Shown here: positions 1-9,341 of the stretch, piece after piece
Position numbering within the stretch: the first letter of the stretch is position 1
Layout: every line of letters starts with the position of its first letter
Assembly: GCA_910586995.1 (NCBI GenBank)
Contig: CAJUKZ010000003.1
Span: 186,001 to 250,000, forward strand
Reading direction: 5' to 3'
Length of the DNA stretch: 64,000 nt
From: an uncultured Muribaculaceae bacterium
Lineage (GTDB): Bacteria; Bacteroidota; Bacteroidia; Bacteroidales; Muribaculaceae
Made by a program: the position numbers and the translations under genes
Notes under the pieces: model-generated
What the model was told of the DNA's origin: nothing
The model's database searches: none
Seen by the model: only the letters and a program-made list of their open reading frames with translations

Positions 1-1593
1 CTCAATGCTGTAGTATTCGCCGGATGTCTCGCAGTTAAATCCATGAGCGGGATAAGGATCACCTTCCGACACAACGTACTTCTTTGTGTCAAGTACTTTG
101 TCGTTGTATTTAAGGTTGTACGTCACATTAACACGTCCGGGCAGTGCACCTGTTTCCACAAATAGACCTTCGATCAGCACATCGCCATCCATCACTTCGC
201 CCGGTATTGTAAACGTATCGTCAGATCCGAACTGGTCATAAGTATACAGTTCCTCGCGATACTGAGGATTGCTGTGCACTGTGGCCGGGCCATCAAGGTT
301 GTAGCCATGACGCACACGCACTCCCTCATATTCAAATCCGGGAGCTGGAACCATCTTGATCTTGAAGTCCTCACCGAACGGAGCCTTATAGTTGTTCAGT
401 TTAGAACCGTCGGCGGCAAGCACCTCACCGTTCAGGTTGCCCTGAGTCACAGTCACGACATCGCCATGCACATTGAGCATAATATCCACGATACCTCCGG
501 CATTATTAATGATGGAGTTGCTGGGATCTATACAGCCACTCGGATCCACACTGTCCCAATCTATCTTGAAACGCATGCGGTACATGCCGTTGGCAAGATC
601 CGAAGGAATCGTAAAGTTGCGCATAGTCCAGGACTGGTTGCTTGCAGAATATCCAAGGTGGTTATATCCGTTATAATATGAGTATGCCATCAGATCGCTG
701 CCATCGGCCGGAACTCTGCCATCAAGTTCATAAGAGAATTGACCGTCATTGTCAACATCCAGATATACATAGCCATGCATCCAGATTCCCAGATAATTGA
801 TCACCGGCAGAACGCTCTCTCCGGCCTTCACCTTGAATGATTTGTCGATAAGCGACTGATACAGGGTAGTGCCACTCGTCTCCACTGTTTCTCCGGCGAG
901 GGACACACTGCGTATATGACGCTCAGAGTAGCGTGTATTCACATAATCCTTATCGAAATTGATGGGATAATCACCCAGTCCTACTCTGGGAACTGAGGTT
1001 GTCATAAGTTCTATGTCGTCGACATATGCAGGGAAGTCGACTATCATCTCATGAGATGACTCTGCATACGGTACAACTACAAGTGAGTAGATGTCTATAC
1101 CACCTGCGCCGTTCACAGGAAAAACAGCATCTGTCCACTCGTTAGGGGTTACAGAGTTGATCGGGAAAACCCAGAACTGCTCCACATCCGTTGACTGTTC
1201 GGCACGATCGCGGCGCTTGCCAAGACCGACAAGCATCACACGTCCCTCCATAGGAGTATTTATCAGAACATGCACATACTGCATGTCAGTGGTAAGATCG
1301 AACGGTTCTTCAAGGTCTATCCTTACTCCGAAAGTATTCGAGCCATAGCGGGAGCGCTGCACGCCAAGCACTTTCTCCGAAGGATTTTCTTCGCATACTT
1401 CCGGATTGGACGTAACACAGGCATTGCCTTTAAGCTGGCCTGTACGGAATGGAGAAGCCTCCCAAGTGTCATATACTCCTATCGACTTATAGTCCTCTGT
1501 CTCGAATGTCACCTTCACAGGAGTGGTGATAGCCGCAGACATTACGGGAGCGAAAGCCATCGAGGCCAATAATATTGCGTTGCGTATTTTCAT
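1..1593 (-). CDS. Secreted multidomain protein, C-terminus beyond the window
   Basis: The frame is open from an ATG at 1593 to the window edge, giving 531 residues with no stop, so the gene is truncated by the window and not broken. The start MKIRNAILLASMAFAPVMSA is a signal peptide. Residues of about 20-200 look like a beta-sandwich domain ending in a 'YVDDIELM' strand. Residues of about 260-370 contain 'YVYLDVDNDGQFSYELDG', an aspartate-rich turn like those of GEVED-type extracellular domains. The later part reads as further beta-rich modules. The gene lies 26 bases after the fucosidase gene on the same strand and is probably cotranscribed, which suggests a role in handling the same glycan. 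I recognise no catalytic motif in the visible part; a glycosidase or binding domain may follow off the edge. Confidence 0.7.
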   Translation of the reverse strand, partial: MKIRNAILLASMAFAPVMSAAITTPVKVTFETEDYKSIGVYDTWEASPFRTGQLKGNACVTSNPEVCEENPSEKVLGVQRSRYGSNTFGVRIDLEEPFDLTTDMQYVHVLINTPMEGRVMLVGLGKRRDRAEQSTDVEQFWVFPINSVTPNEWTDAVFPVNGAGGIDIYSLVVVPYAESSHEMIVDFPAYVDDIELMTTSVPRVGLGDYPINFDKDYVNTRYSERHIRSVSLAGETVETSGTTLYQSLIDKSFKVKAGESVLPVINYLGIWMHGYVYLDVDNDGQFSYELDGRVPADGSDLMAYSYYNGYNHLGYSASNQSWTMRNFTIPSDLANGMYRMRFKIDWDSVDPSGCIDPSNSIINNAGGIVDIMLNVHGDVVTVTQGNLNGEVLAADGSKLNNYKAPFGEDFKIKMVPAPGFEYEGVRVRHGYNLDGPATVHSNPQYREELYTYDQFGSDDTFTIPGEVMDGDVLIEGLFVETGALPGRVNVTYNLKYNDKVLDTKKYVVSEGDPYPAHGFNCETSGEYYSIE

Positions 1594-1619
1594 TGCTTTA
1601 ATGTGTTCTGATGTTAGAC

Positions 1620-3140
1620 TTAATAAACCGATACCGTGGACAGGAGCGGACATGCCCTGCTGTCAGTGATATTTATACGGATAGCCTTGACGGTATAGCC
1701 TGACGAGGTATAGCTCGACGAGGTGCTGCCGTTCAGCGGGATGATACGCTTGTAGCCTATCGTTGTGGTCTCCATATTAGATGCCATGCGTGTCCAGGTA
1801 GATCCATCGGCTGATGTCTCGATTGTGAATCCCTTGACACGCTGCCCCTTGGCTATGTGCTCCATCAGCGCAACGTATCTTACCACCTGAGGTTCGTCCC
1901 AGGTGAGTGTTATAGTAGCAGTGGTCGTGAAGTCGTCAGTCGCCCAGTAAGTATCCTTATCGCCGTCGTTGACGTTAGAGGCATTGTAGTTGCGGCTCTG
2001 GCCGGCCGAACGGGTCGCAGACGCGCTCGCTGTGGCCTTGAGTGCCAGGTCTGTGCCAAGACGATCGGTCAGCAGAGTGCCGAGATCCTTGAGCACCTGC
2101 ACCGATTGGTCAGGAAGCACACCAGCCTTGTCGGGCGGGATGTTGAGGATCAGAGTAGAGTTTCTGCCTACCGTCTCCAGATACATCTGGAACAACCGCT
2201 CGGCAGAAGTATAAGTCTGGCCACTGTGCCAGAACCAACCGCCGGATGTCGACTTGGCATCGCTCTCGCCTGGAAGCCAGAACCAGCCGTTCTCAGCGCC
2301 ATACATACCGTTCGACTCCGGAGCAATACCACGGTTTTCGGGCGACCAGTTAGTCTGACCGGCCCAGCCTTCCTCGTTTCCGATCCAGCGGGCTTCTCCG
2401 CCGACACCCCACATCACACAATCCTCGCAGATCTGATGCACGTAGTCGCGCAGGTTGGGCACATCGTAATATGTAGCTCTGTCTATCTCGCGCGTGCCAT
2501 AAGAACCGCCGTAGTAACCACTACCGCCGTTTGCGCCGTCGAACCACATCTCGAACTGGTCAGAGCCATACTTTGCAAGCTCCTCGCATTGCTTCATGAA
2601 CACGTTCTTCACATAGGTATCCTTGCCGTACTCAGCCGAATTGCGGTCCCAGGGCGACACATAGAAGCCATACTTCATATCCAGTTCGCGGGCAGCAGCA
2701 GCAAAGTCGCGCGGAATATTGGTATTGCGGGCAAAGTCGTTGCCTCCATTCGTACAATTGTGTGTAGTAGTCTCCGTAGGCCACAGGCAGAATCCGTCGT
2801 GGTGCTTAACCACGGCTATACCACCGCGCATTCCGGCGGCCTTTGCAGCCTCAAGCCACTGACGGGGATTAGGAGCAGCAGTAGGCGCGAAGCGCGACTC
2901 CGCCTCATCACCGTTACCCCATTCCAGACCGGTATAAGTGTTCATTCCATAGTGGAAAAAGGCATAAAACTCTGTCTCTTGCCACTTCAGCTGACGCGGA
3001 TGTGGGACAGGAAACACTTCCGACGGCTCATTGTCGGGATTGGGGAGTGTCTGCTGTACCATTTGGAATTCAGTCTGAGCATAGACCGGTTGCAGTATGA
3101 CACCCGCACTGAGCGTGATCAACAAATTCTTAATTTTCAT
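1620..3140 (-). CDS. Alpha-L-fucosidase (GH29) with C-terminal F5/8-type (CBM32-like) domain
   Basis: This 506-residue exported enzyme should remove alpha-linked L-fucose from glycans. After a signal peptide (MKIKNLLITLSAGVILQPVYA) comes a GH29 barrel with 'HHDGFCLWPTETTTHN' and 'MWFDGANG'; Asp201 in WFDG sits where the family's nucleophile lies. The general acid/base could not be assigned. Roughly the last 140 residues form a discoidin/F5-8 type C module ('ASNVNDGDKDTYWATDD', 'GFTIETSADGSTWTRM') expected to bind sugar. The start at 3140 was chosen because it gives a clean signal peptide and lies about 45 bases after a TATATTTGT promoter box; an upstream in-frame start at 3221 would lie before that box. 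It is probably the first gene of an operon with the truncated protein downstream. Confidence 0.93.
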   Translation of the reverse strand: MKIKNLLITLSAGVILQPVYAQTEFQMVQQTLPNPDNEPSEVFPVPHPRQLKWQETEFYAFFHYGMNTYTGLEWGNGDEAESRFAPTAAPNPRQWLEAAKAAGMRGGIAVVKHHDGFCLWPTETTTHNCTNGGNDFARNTNIPRDFAAAARELDMKYGFYVSPWDRNSAEYGKDTYVKNVFMKQCEELAKYGSDQFEMWFDGANGGSGYYGGSYGTREIDRATYYDVPNLRDYVHQICEDCVMWGVGGEARWIGNEEGWAGQTNWSPENRGIAPESNGMYGAENGWFWLPGESDAKSTSGGWFWHSGQTYTSAERLFQMYLETVGRNSTLILNIPPDKAGVLPDQSVQVLKDLGTLLTDRLGTDLALKATASASATRSAGQSRNYNASNVNDGDKDTYWATDDFTTTATITLTWDEPQVVRYVALMEHIAKGQRVKGFTIETSADGSTWTRMASNMETTTIGYKRIIPLNGSTSSSYTSSGYTVKAIRINITDSRACPLLSTVSVY

Positions 3141-3186
3141 ATGTATGATATATGATTGGTAATAGATTATCAAGCTTTTAAGGCTC

Positions 3187-3195
3187 ACAAATATA
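3187..3195 (-). promoter_or_regulatory. Promoter -7 box of the fucosidase operon
   Basis: The minus strand reads TATATTTGT, matching the Bacteroidota -7 consensus TAnnTTTG. It would start transcription about 40 bases before the ATG at 3140. A possible -33 element, ATTG, lies 23 bases upstream, which is longer than the usual spacing. Confidence 0.5.
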
Positions 3196-3285
3196 CAACA
3201 TTTTTTGCAATTTACGTCCAATGCACAGATATATTTCTATTTATTTCTGCCGCCGCATCTATCTATCGATCTATCTATCACACGT

Positions 3286-3323
3286 AAAACACCTCCACCT
3301 GGCATAGGGCCTTGGCGGAGGTG
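3286..3323 (-). terminator. Likely terminator of the LRR lipoprotein gene
   Basis: CACCTCCACC (3290-3299) pairs with GGCGGAGGTG (3314-3323) with one mismatch. On the minus strand the hairpin is followed by four T. The T run is short, so strength is uncertain. Confidence 0.45.
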
Positions 3324-3365
3324 CTGTCGATCATATAAAATATAAAATCCTGTACTTATTACATA

Positions 3366-4721
3366 CTACATACTGCGGATATTGCCATCGAACCACAACC
3401 AGCCCACGGATTGCAGGTATGCATTCACACATCCGTCGGGAACATAAACCGTAGCATCGTTAGGCGTTGAACCTGCCGCTCCGGCATTCTCCAGATTGCC
3501 GAATGCGGTCTGATAATCTTCTCCAAAATCGCCATAGGGGGCAAACACATCAGGATTGGTCACAAAGCTATACACTTTCTTCAGTCCAGGCAGGCCGGCA
3601 AAAGCATTAACCTCCACTTTTGTAAGCGATGCCGGTAGATTGATAGTCTCTATTGGCGTATCCATGAAAGCGCATTCCATGATCTCAATAAGCCCATCAG
3701 GCAATGTGAGCTCAACCACATTACTTTCTCTAAAAGCATTAGGCCCTATCGTTTTCAGGCTGTTAGGCAGATTCAGTTCAGCTATATTACTTCCTCTGAA
3801 CGCGCCAGTGTCTATTGACTTCAGACTATTTGGGAACGTCACTTTCAGACCCGATTTATCGTTGCTTACGATACCGCCGAATGCACCGCCTCCGATAGAC
3901 TCCACTCCTTCGCCAATATTTATACTCGCCGCGCAAAGATTCGAAAATGCACTGGGAAAAACTTCTTTCACCACCCCGGGTATACTGATGCTCATTGTAC
4001 CGTCTCCTGATTCAAAAAAAGCAAGAGATTCAATAATCTCAATACTCTCGGGCACATTCAACTCCCCACCGAGAAATATATTGTGGCTGAAACTCCTCTC
4101 ACTGATCTTTTTCAGACCTGCAGGCAGATCCAGTTCCGTGAGCAGAACATTGGCAAAAGCGCAATATCCAATGTTCTCAAGCTCTGCAGGCAGTACAAGC
4201 CTGTATAACGGTAGGTAAGGCGGAGAAAGCACCTTGTAATTCCCCGATATATAGTAATATTCGGGAGCAAAAAACATTTTTTCGGGGATAGTATTATCCT
4301 CTATATCAGCATCGCTGAGATCCAGAGATCTAAGCTCTCCCTCGGCCACACACTTCTTCAGATATTCCAGATCAGTGGCATCAATAGGTCCATGTACATC
4401 TATGGCATCCGCTGTCATGCCTTTGCCAGACAACCGGTCTTCTAATGTACCTCTACGCTGTACATATACAGACAACTGATTAGTGGCAGGCTTGACAGAC
4501 TCGGCAAGCAGACGGTCTCTCACATCTGCTGTAAACTCCACCGATTCGCCATTAATAACGACCCGTTTTGGCGTCAAATACTCTGGATAAGTCGTAGGTA
4601 TAAGCCATTCGTAATCTTCGTATGGATCTCCACCCGACTCACCACTTTTGTCATCACTGCATCCGCTAAGCAAACCAATAAAAATGCCTGCAATAGCTAT
4701 AGCCTCAATAAATCTTTTCAT
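3366..4721 (-). CDS. BspA-like leucine-rich-repeat surface lipoprotein
   Basis: This 451-residue protein begins MKRFIEAIAIAGIFIGLLSGC, a lipoprotein signal with lipid cysteine Cys21. 'SDDKS' follows the cysteine and resembles the acidic signal that sends Bacteroidota lipoproteins to the cell surface. From about residue 180 to 400 it is made of LRR_5 (BspA/TpLRR) repeats of about 22-24 residues, such as 'LKSIDTGAFRGSNIAELNLP' and 'LKTIGPNAFRESNVVELTLP'. Such proteins act in adhesion to host proteins or other bacteria, but the ligand cannot be told from sequence. An in-frame TTG upstream (4748) would spoil the signal peptide, so the ATG at 4721 was chosen. It lies 70 bases downstream of the AT-rich protease gene but is clearly more GC-rich. 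Confidence 0.85.
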   Translation of the reverse strand: MKRFIEAIAIAGIFIGLLSGCSDDKSGESGGDPYEDYEWLIPTTYPEYLTPKRVVINGESVEFTADVRDRLLAESVKPATNQLSVYVQRRGTLEDRLSGKGMTADAIDVHGPIDATDLEYLKKCVAEGELRSLDLSDADIEDNTIPEKMFFAPEYYYISGNYKVLSPPYLPLYRLVLPAELENIGYCAFANVLLTELDLPAGLKKISERSFSHNIFLGGELNVPESIEIIESLAFFESGDGTMSISIPGVVKEVFPSAFSNLCAASINIGEGVESIGGGAFGGIVSNDKSGLKVTFPNSLKSIDTGAFRGSNIAELNLPNSLKTIGPNAFRESNVVELTLPDGLIEIMECAFMDTPIETINLPASLTKVEVNAFAGLPGLKKVYSFVTNPDVFAPYGDFGEDYQTAFGNLENAGAAGSTPNDATVYVPDGCVNAYLQSVGWLWFDGNIRSM

Positions 4722-4791
4722 GGATTCTAAATTATTAATAATTAGCAATCAATTTTGAAATTGAAATATAATTGTCGAACTATATCTCATT

Positions 4792-7500
4792 TTAAATTTT
4801 AATAAATTTACTATTGTTCACCACCAAGCCATCAAATGTACAAACAATAGTATAAATGCCATTTGGTAACATTGTTGTGTCAATCCGAATGTTAACTTCT
4901 TCAGCATTCGGTTTCCTACAAAGCATTAATTTACCGTCAGTTACTGAATATATTGATATTTCGCAACCAGAAATCGAATCTTCAAACATTTCTATATCAA
5001 TATAATCAGAAACATATCCATTTGGCTGAATATTCTTAATTCCCACATTATTGATATTTTGCATCTCATTTCTACTTAATTCTCCATCTGAATTAGTAAC
5101 AACCATAGAATATGAACTATGTTGCATAGCAGGAGTTATTTTAAGAACCCGATCAGCAGTAACTAACCTATTTTCTGAATCAAACCAACGAACCGTTTTT
5201 TCATCATCCACTAATGGAACAAGTTCTGTCAATCCCGAATAAGACAAAACAGACTCAGATTTATATAATGTATTAATCGCTACGGGAGATTCTACGACAA
5301 AAGTATGACCTCCAACAGTTTTTCCATTTTCATCTGTTTGAATTAAATCTACTACATAAGTTTCTGATACATCTTTTGCTTTAAAGAAATCGAAATATAC
5401 AGTCATTCTACCACAAACATATGCTGACATTGGAATGTCCGTCATACAACTGTTTTCTGATAGTAACTGAACAGAAGTAGGACTAATAGTATAGGGTACA
5501 ATTTCCAAAGACCTTCCTTTTTTATATGAATTATACACAGTCCATGACATATCAACTGCTAAGTTTGCATATTTAAATATTTCTTTATCATGATCAGACC
5601 TAAACCCTAAATGTAATCCATATTTCCTTGATATACTATCTGGGTTGTCAAAAAATAATGTAGCAGACTTGATATTATCTTTTCTATTTATTACAGAAAC
5701 ATTAGAAAATGCCATGTTATCATTATTCTCTGCGTCAAAATCACTTAAATCAGCCATAGTATCCGAATCATCTACAATCTTTGCAAAAAAACTATAGTGA
5801 TGCTTTAAATTGCTGTTATTCTCAGATATTTCATCCGGTAAGTGCCAAAAAATTAAGAACTGAGTAGAATCACCTGGCTCAATTGCACCAATACTACGCT
5901 CACATATCTTTCCTCCCAATGGTTCTTCCATATTAAATTTTACTTTACCATTCCACCAAGATGCATCTGGATATGTTCCAGCCTGAGCCCAATATAATGC
6001 TATTTTTTTCCCTTTAAAATATTTATCACTGCCATTGTTATATACTTTAGCATATATATAACAGAATTTATGGTCATCTCTATACTCTGGATTTTCATGC
6101 TCTGTTGATGAACTATTTAATAGGCTGTTCTTAGTCCATAAATCATGTGAATTCCAAAAAGTTGGCTGATCATGTCTAAAAACAAGATTATAGGCATCCG
6201 GCTGATTTGGTATCCTATCAAACGCCATATCTCGGCCTAATCGTTTTGGTGCAGAAAAATACATTGGATTTTGTATGTCTTCTGGCGCAAATAAACATAT
6301 CGTTCGAGAATGTTCCTCTGTTTTTAAAACAGCATAATTAAATGCCTCTTCCATAGAAACGAACGAATCACCGTTATAATCAGCATTGATCATATTATAG
6401 TTCAGATCTTCACCATTTACTGCTGAGGTCCAATAATACAAAAATATATTATGGTACATATTCCGATCAACTGAGGCATACGCAGTTTCTTCTTTTTTAG
6501 CAGCAGAACTCACAACTACTCGCAAATCACTAAATTCTTCAACAAAACCACCAGAATTGCAACTTCCTAATATAACATTTACGTTTACTCCACTATCTGA
6601 AAATGGCATAACCATCTCTTTTAATTCCTTAGAAAACAAGCGAGATTCATCACCCACATTAGAATTTTTAGACCAAAGCCCTACATATGAGTCTTCATAA
6701 TATTTATGTTTATCGTCACGCATGATACTCCCATGATTGGTGATGAAAATAAATAGATGATCATTGGGATTAATCTTACTTTTTATATTAGATAAAGCAT
6801 ACTTTATATTATCCTTAGTTGCAGCTAACTCAAGTTCAGGATTGCCATCATTATCTAAATCAAGAGGTGATGATATAGGACGAAGATTGATCCCAATCAT
6901 ATCAATAGCAGGATCATTCCCGTCTGAAATCAAAGGATATATATTTTCTTTAGGAACAAGGTATCTTTTTGTAAGGACTTGATAAATATACGAACAATCA
7001 TTCCACATATGAGGTGTGTTCATATAGATATCCCTAGTTCCACTTATAATAACGGCATAAGTCTTACCCTCACCGTTATTTAAAAATTCACGTTCCGTTC
7101 TATTTGCATGTGTTCGAACATTAATCTGCATATCTGTGTTAGTGTATCGTTCTTTAAGACAATACGGAACCAACTTATAATTTTCAGGTGGGAAATCAAG
7201 CTCTGTGCTTTTTATGATTGGCAAATCATTTATATCTGTTTTTTTAGTTACATAAATAGTATAACACTCATGTGCCCAAAGCGCCATAGGGTTAGCATCA
7301 ACAAAAAATATCCAGTTACTATTATCTTCAGTGGAAATTATTGGACAAAGTGTATAATAATCTACATCTCTATCCTTAAACATCCCCTCAACATATCCAA
7401 AAGCTTCAATTTCTGATACTTGTCGATTCTGTCCTTTAAGATTAAATGCGAATACCATAGCCATTAAGACCAGAATACTCATTCTGTAATGTGTTTTCAT
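4792..7500 (-). CDS. Secreted caspase-fold (C13-like) cysteine protease with type IX sorting tail
   Basis: This 902-residue protein has a signal peptide (MKTHYRMSILVLMAMVFAFNLKGQ). The likely catalytic pair is His256 in 'FIFITNHGS' and Cys314 in 'VILGSCNSGGF', the clan CD (caspase/legumain C13) arrangement. 'DLDNDGNPELE' lies just before the histidine and 'DYNGDSFVSMEE' (from Asp374) after the cysteine; the second matches a 12-residue EF-hand calcium loop. The middle is beta-rich. The end, with 'ISIYSVTDGKLML' and 'LPNGIYTIV...KFIKI', matches a type A type IX sorting domain. An upstream start at 7662 was rejected because it lies before the promoter box at 7544-7552. Base use is much more AT-rich than the neighbours, a sign of transfer. 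Substrate unknown; maturation of other surface proteins or host-protein cleavage are both possible. Confidence 0.8.
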   Translation of the reverse strand: MKTHYRMSILVLMAMVFAFNLKGQNRQVSEIEAFGYVEGMFKDRDVDYYTLCPIISTEDNSNWIFFVDANPMALWAHECYTIYVTKKTDINDLPIIKSTELDFPPENYKLVPYCLKERYTNTDMQINVRTHANRTEREFLNNGEGKTYAVIISGTRDIYMNTPHMWNDCSYIYQVLTKRYLVPKENIYPLISDGNDPAIDMIGINLRPISSPLDLDNDGNPELELAATKDNIKYALSNIKSKINPNDHLFIFITNHGSIMRDDKHKYYEDSYVGLWSKNSNVGDESRLFSKELKEMVMPFSDSGVNVNVILGSCNSGGFVEEFSDLRVVVSSAAKKEETAYASVDRNMYHNIFLYYWTSAVNGEDLNYNMINADYNGDSFVSMEEAFNYAVLKTEEHSRTICLFAPEDIQNPMYFSAPKRLGRDMAFDRIPNQPDAYNLVFRHDQPTFWNSHDLWTKNSLLNSSSTEHENPEYRDDHKFCYIYAKVYNNGSDKYFKGKKIALYWAQAGTYPDASWWNGKVKFNMEEPLGGKICERSIGAIEPGDSTQFLIFWHLPDEISENNSNLKHHYSFFAKIVDDSDTMADLSDFDAENNDNMAFSNVSVINRKDNIKSATLFFDNPDSISRKYGLHLGFRSDHDKEIFKYANLAVDMSWTVYNSYKKGRSLEIVPYTISPTSVQLLSENSCMTDIPMSAYVCGRMTVYFDFFKAKDVSETYVVDLIQTDENGKTVGGHTFVVESPVAINTLYKSESVLSYSGLTELVPLVDDEKTVRWFDSENRLVTADRVLKITPAMQHSSYSMVVTNSDGELSRNEMQNINNVGIKNIQPNGYVSDYIDIEMFEDSISGCEISIYSVTDGKLMLCRKPNAEEVNIRIDTTMLPNGIYTIVCTFDGLVVNNSKFIKI

Positions 7501-7800
7501 TGCAATAAGGTATTTTATTAAAAATAAATAAATTGTATATGTTGCAAATATATAATATTTTTTCAAAAAATCAATACATTTCAAAGCTTTTTTATCAAAA
7601 AAATAATTTTTATTTATAAAGTATACTTGTATAAAATCGAAAGCAACTAAGTTCAGCTTCACATTCGAGGCAATGCATCTTTCTATGGCAAGTGAAACCG
7701 TGCGCGCTGTTTCAAAATTTTGCGCTTAAATTTTCAAAGACCCTGCTAAATTCGTAACTTCGTGGCTGTATTTTTTGTTATTCCGCTAAAGCCTATTTCC
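7501..7800. other. Intergenic region between divergent genes
   Basis: The left part (to about 7660) shares the AT-rich composition of the protease gene and carries its -7 box. The right part, nearer the neighbours in composition, holds TAAATTCG (7747-7754) and TAACTTCG (7755-7762), which differ at one position from the -7 consensus and could serve the phosphoesterase gene starting at 7801. No gene or RNA was recognised. Confidence 0.5.
7544..7552 (-). promoter_or_regulatory. Promoter -7 box of the C13-like protease gene
   Basis: The minus strand reads TATATTTGC, a full match to TAnnTTTGC, 44 bases before the ATG at 7500. No good -33 element was seen at the usual spacing. Confidence 0.5.
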
Positions 7801-9306
7801 ATGCATATCAACATACCCCGACTTTCTGTCTGCTTTCTGGCTCTGGCATCGCTGATGACAGCCCGAGCCGAGCACCTCGTGCTGCTGACAACCAACGACA
7901 CACATTCCCAACTCCTGCCCGATGCCGACAACCTCGGCGGCGCGGCCCGGCGCAAGGCAATCGTAGACTCGGTGCGCACGGTGCGCGACAACGTAATGCT
8001 GATCGATGCCGGCGACGTGGTGCAGGGCACTCTCTTTTTCAATATCGGCGGAGGAAAGGCCGAAGAAGAAATCATGAACGCCCTCGGCTACGACATACGC
8101 ATACTCGGCAACCATGAGTTCGACAACGGTGCAGACTCACTCGCTTCCGTTCTCTCTGCGGCTAAAGCCGAACTGCTTGCCACAAACTACGACTTCACCG
8201 GCTCACCGCTCAAACCCCTGTTCAAGAAATACACCCTGCGCGACGTAGGCGGCAAGCGCATCGGATTCATCGGCATAAACCTGCAGCCAAAAGGAATGAT
8301 CGCCGAGGGCAACTACGACGGTGTGCGTTATCTCGACGCCATCAATACCGCAAATTCGGCAGCCCGCTATCTCAAGGACGTGGAGGGGGCCGACATGGTT
8401 GTGGCCATAACCCACGTGGGCTACAACCCGAGTATGCCCCCGGGCGACCTCGACATCGCCGCCAACGCTTCCGACATCGATCTGATCATCGGCGGACATT
8501 CCCACACCACAATAGATCCAAAGGCAGGCAATATAGAATGGCTTGTAGCCGACCGCAATGGCCGGCGCATACCTGTGACACAGACGGGCAAGCGCGGACA
8601 CTATGTGGGCGAAATAGACATAGATCTCGACGACATGACCACACAGTACAGGCTGATACCTGTCGACAGCAGACTCGACAAATACCCCTCGCCCGCCATT
8701 GACTCCATTCTCAGGCCATATTCAATGGGAATCGACTCGCTGATGAACTACAAGATTGGCGAGACAGCTATGGCTTTCGACAAAGACAAAGATCCGCTGC
8801 TCAACCTTGTGGCCGACTATATGCTCACCCGAGGCAACGAATTGGCCGGAAATGTGGATCTCGGAATAATAAACAAAGGAGGCCTGCGCACATCACTGCC
8901 AAAGGGCGACATATCAGAAGGCATGGTGATAATGATGATGCCATTCAACAACTACGCTACCGTACTCGACATAAAGGGCTCGGATCTGCTGGCCACATTC
9001 GATGTAATGGCACGTACTGCCGGAAACGGCGTCAGCAAGAACGTGAGTGTGGTTTTCGACCCCGCGACAAAGAAATGCGTGAGCGCCAAAATCAATGGCA
9101 AACCTGTAGATCCCGACAAGACCTACCGACTTTCCACCATCGACTATCTCGCCAACGGCGGCGACTACATGGAACCGCTACGCAATGGCAAAGTTGTGGC
9201 AAGAAGCCCCCGTGTGCTGTACCAGGACATCATCGGCTGGATACAGAACTCGATGAAAGGTAAAAAAATAAAAGCTTCGGGCGAAAAGCGCGTGCGTCCT
9301 CTGTAA
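7801..9306 (+). CDS. 5'-nucleotidase / UshA-like metallophosphoesterase
   Basis: This 501-residue exported enzyme should dephosphorylate nucleotides or related phosphoesters outside the cytoplasm. The start at 7801 gives a signal peptide ending 'LMTARA'. The binuclear-metal domain has 'TTNDTHSQ' (Asp33, His35), 'IDAGDVVQGT', 'GNHEFDNG' and 'GGHSHT', in family order. From about residue 310 the C-terminal 5'-nucleotidase substrate domain follows, with 'NKGGLRTSLPKGDIS', 'MMMPFNNYATVLDIKG' and 'YRLSTIDYLANGGDYM'. Some Bacteroidales carry these two domains as separate genes; here they are fused as in UshA. An upstream in-frame start at 7762 adds residues before the signal and seems wrong. It is followed after 35 bases by the GH3 gene and may be cotranscribed with it. 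Confidence 0.9.
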   Translation: MHINIPRLSVCFLALASLMTARAEHLVLLTTNDTHSQLLPDADNLGGAARRKAIVDSVRTVRDNVMLIDAGDVVQGTLFFNIGGGKAEEEIMNALGYDIRILGNHEFDNGADSLASVLSAAKAELLATNYDFTGSPLKPLFKKYTLRDVGGKRIGFIGINLQPKGMIAEGNYDGVRYLDAINTANSAARYLKDVEGADMVVAITHVGYNPSMPPGDLDIAANASDIDLIIGGHSHTTIDPKAGNIEWLVADRNGRRIPVTQTGKRGHYVGEIDIDLDDMTTQYRLIPVDSRLDKYPSPAIDSILRPYSMGIDSLMNYKIGETAMAFDKDKDPLLNLVADYMLTRGNELAGNVDLGIINKGGLRTSLPKGDISEGMVIMMMPFNNYATVLDIKGSDLLATFDVMARTAGNGVSKNVSVVFDPATKKCVSAKINGKPVDPDKTYRLSTIDYLANGGDYMEPLRNGKVVARSPRVLYQDIIGWIQNSMKGKKIKASGEKRVRPL

Positions 9307-9341
9307 TGCTGTTGAGAAAACGGCTTATATAACCTCCAACT

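Noticed and set aside
1857..3155. Open frame of 432 codons on the plus strand opposite the fucosidase
   Set aside because: It is the antisense shadow of a well-supported GH29 gene, with no recognisable domain.
3257..3278. Interrupted tetranucleotide repeat (ATCT units)
   Set aside because: It is short and imperfect, outside promoters and genes, and too little to claim phase variation.
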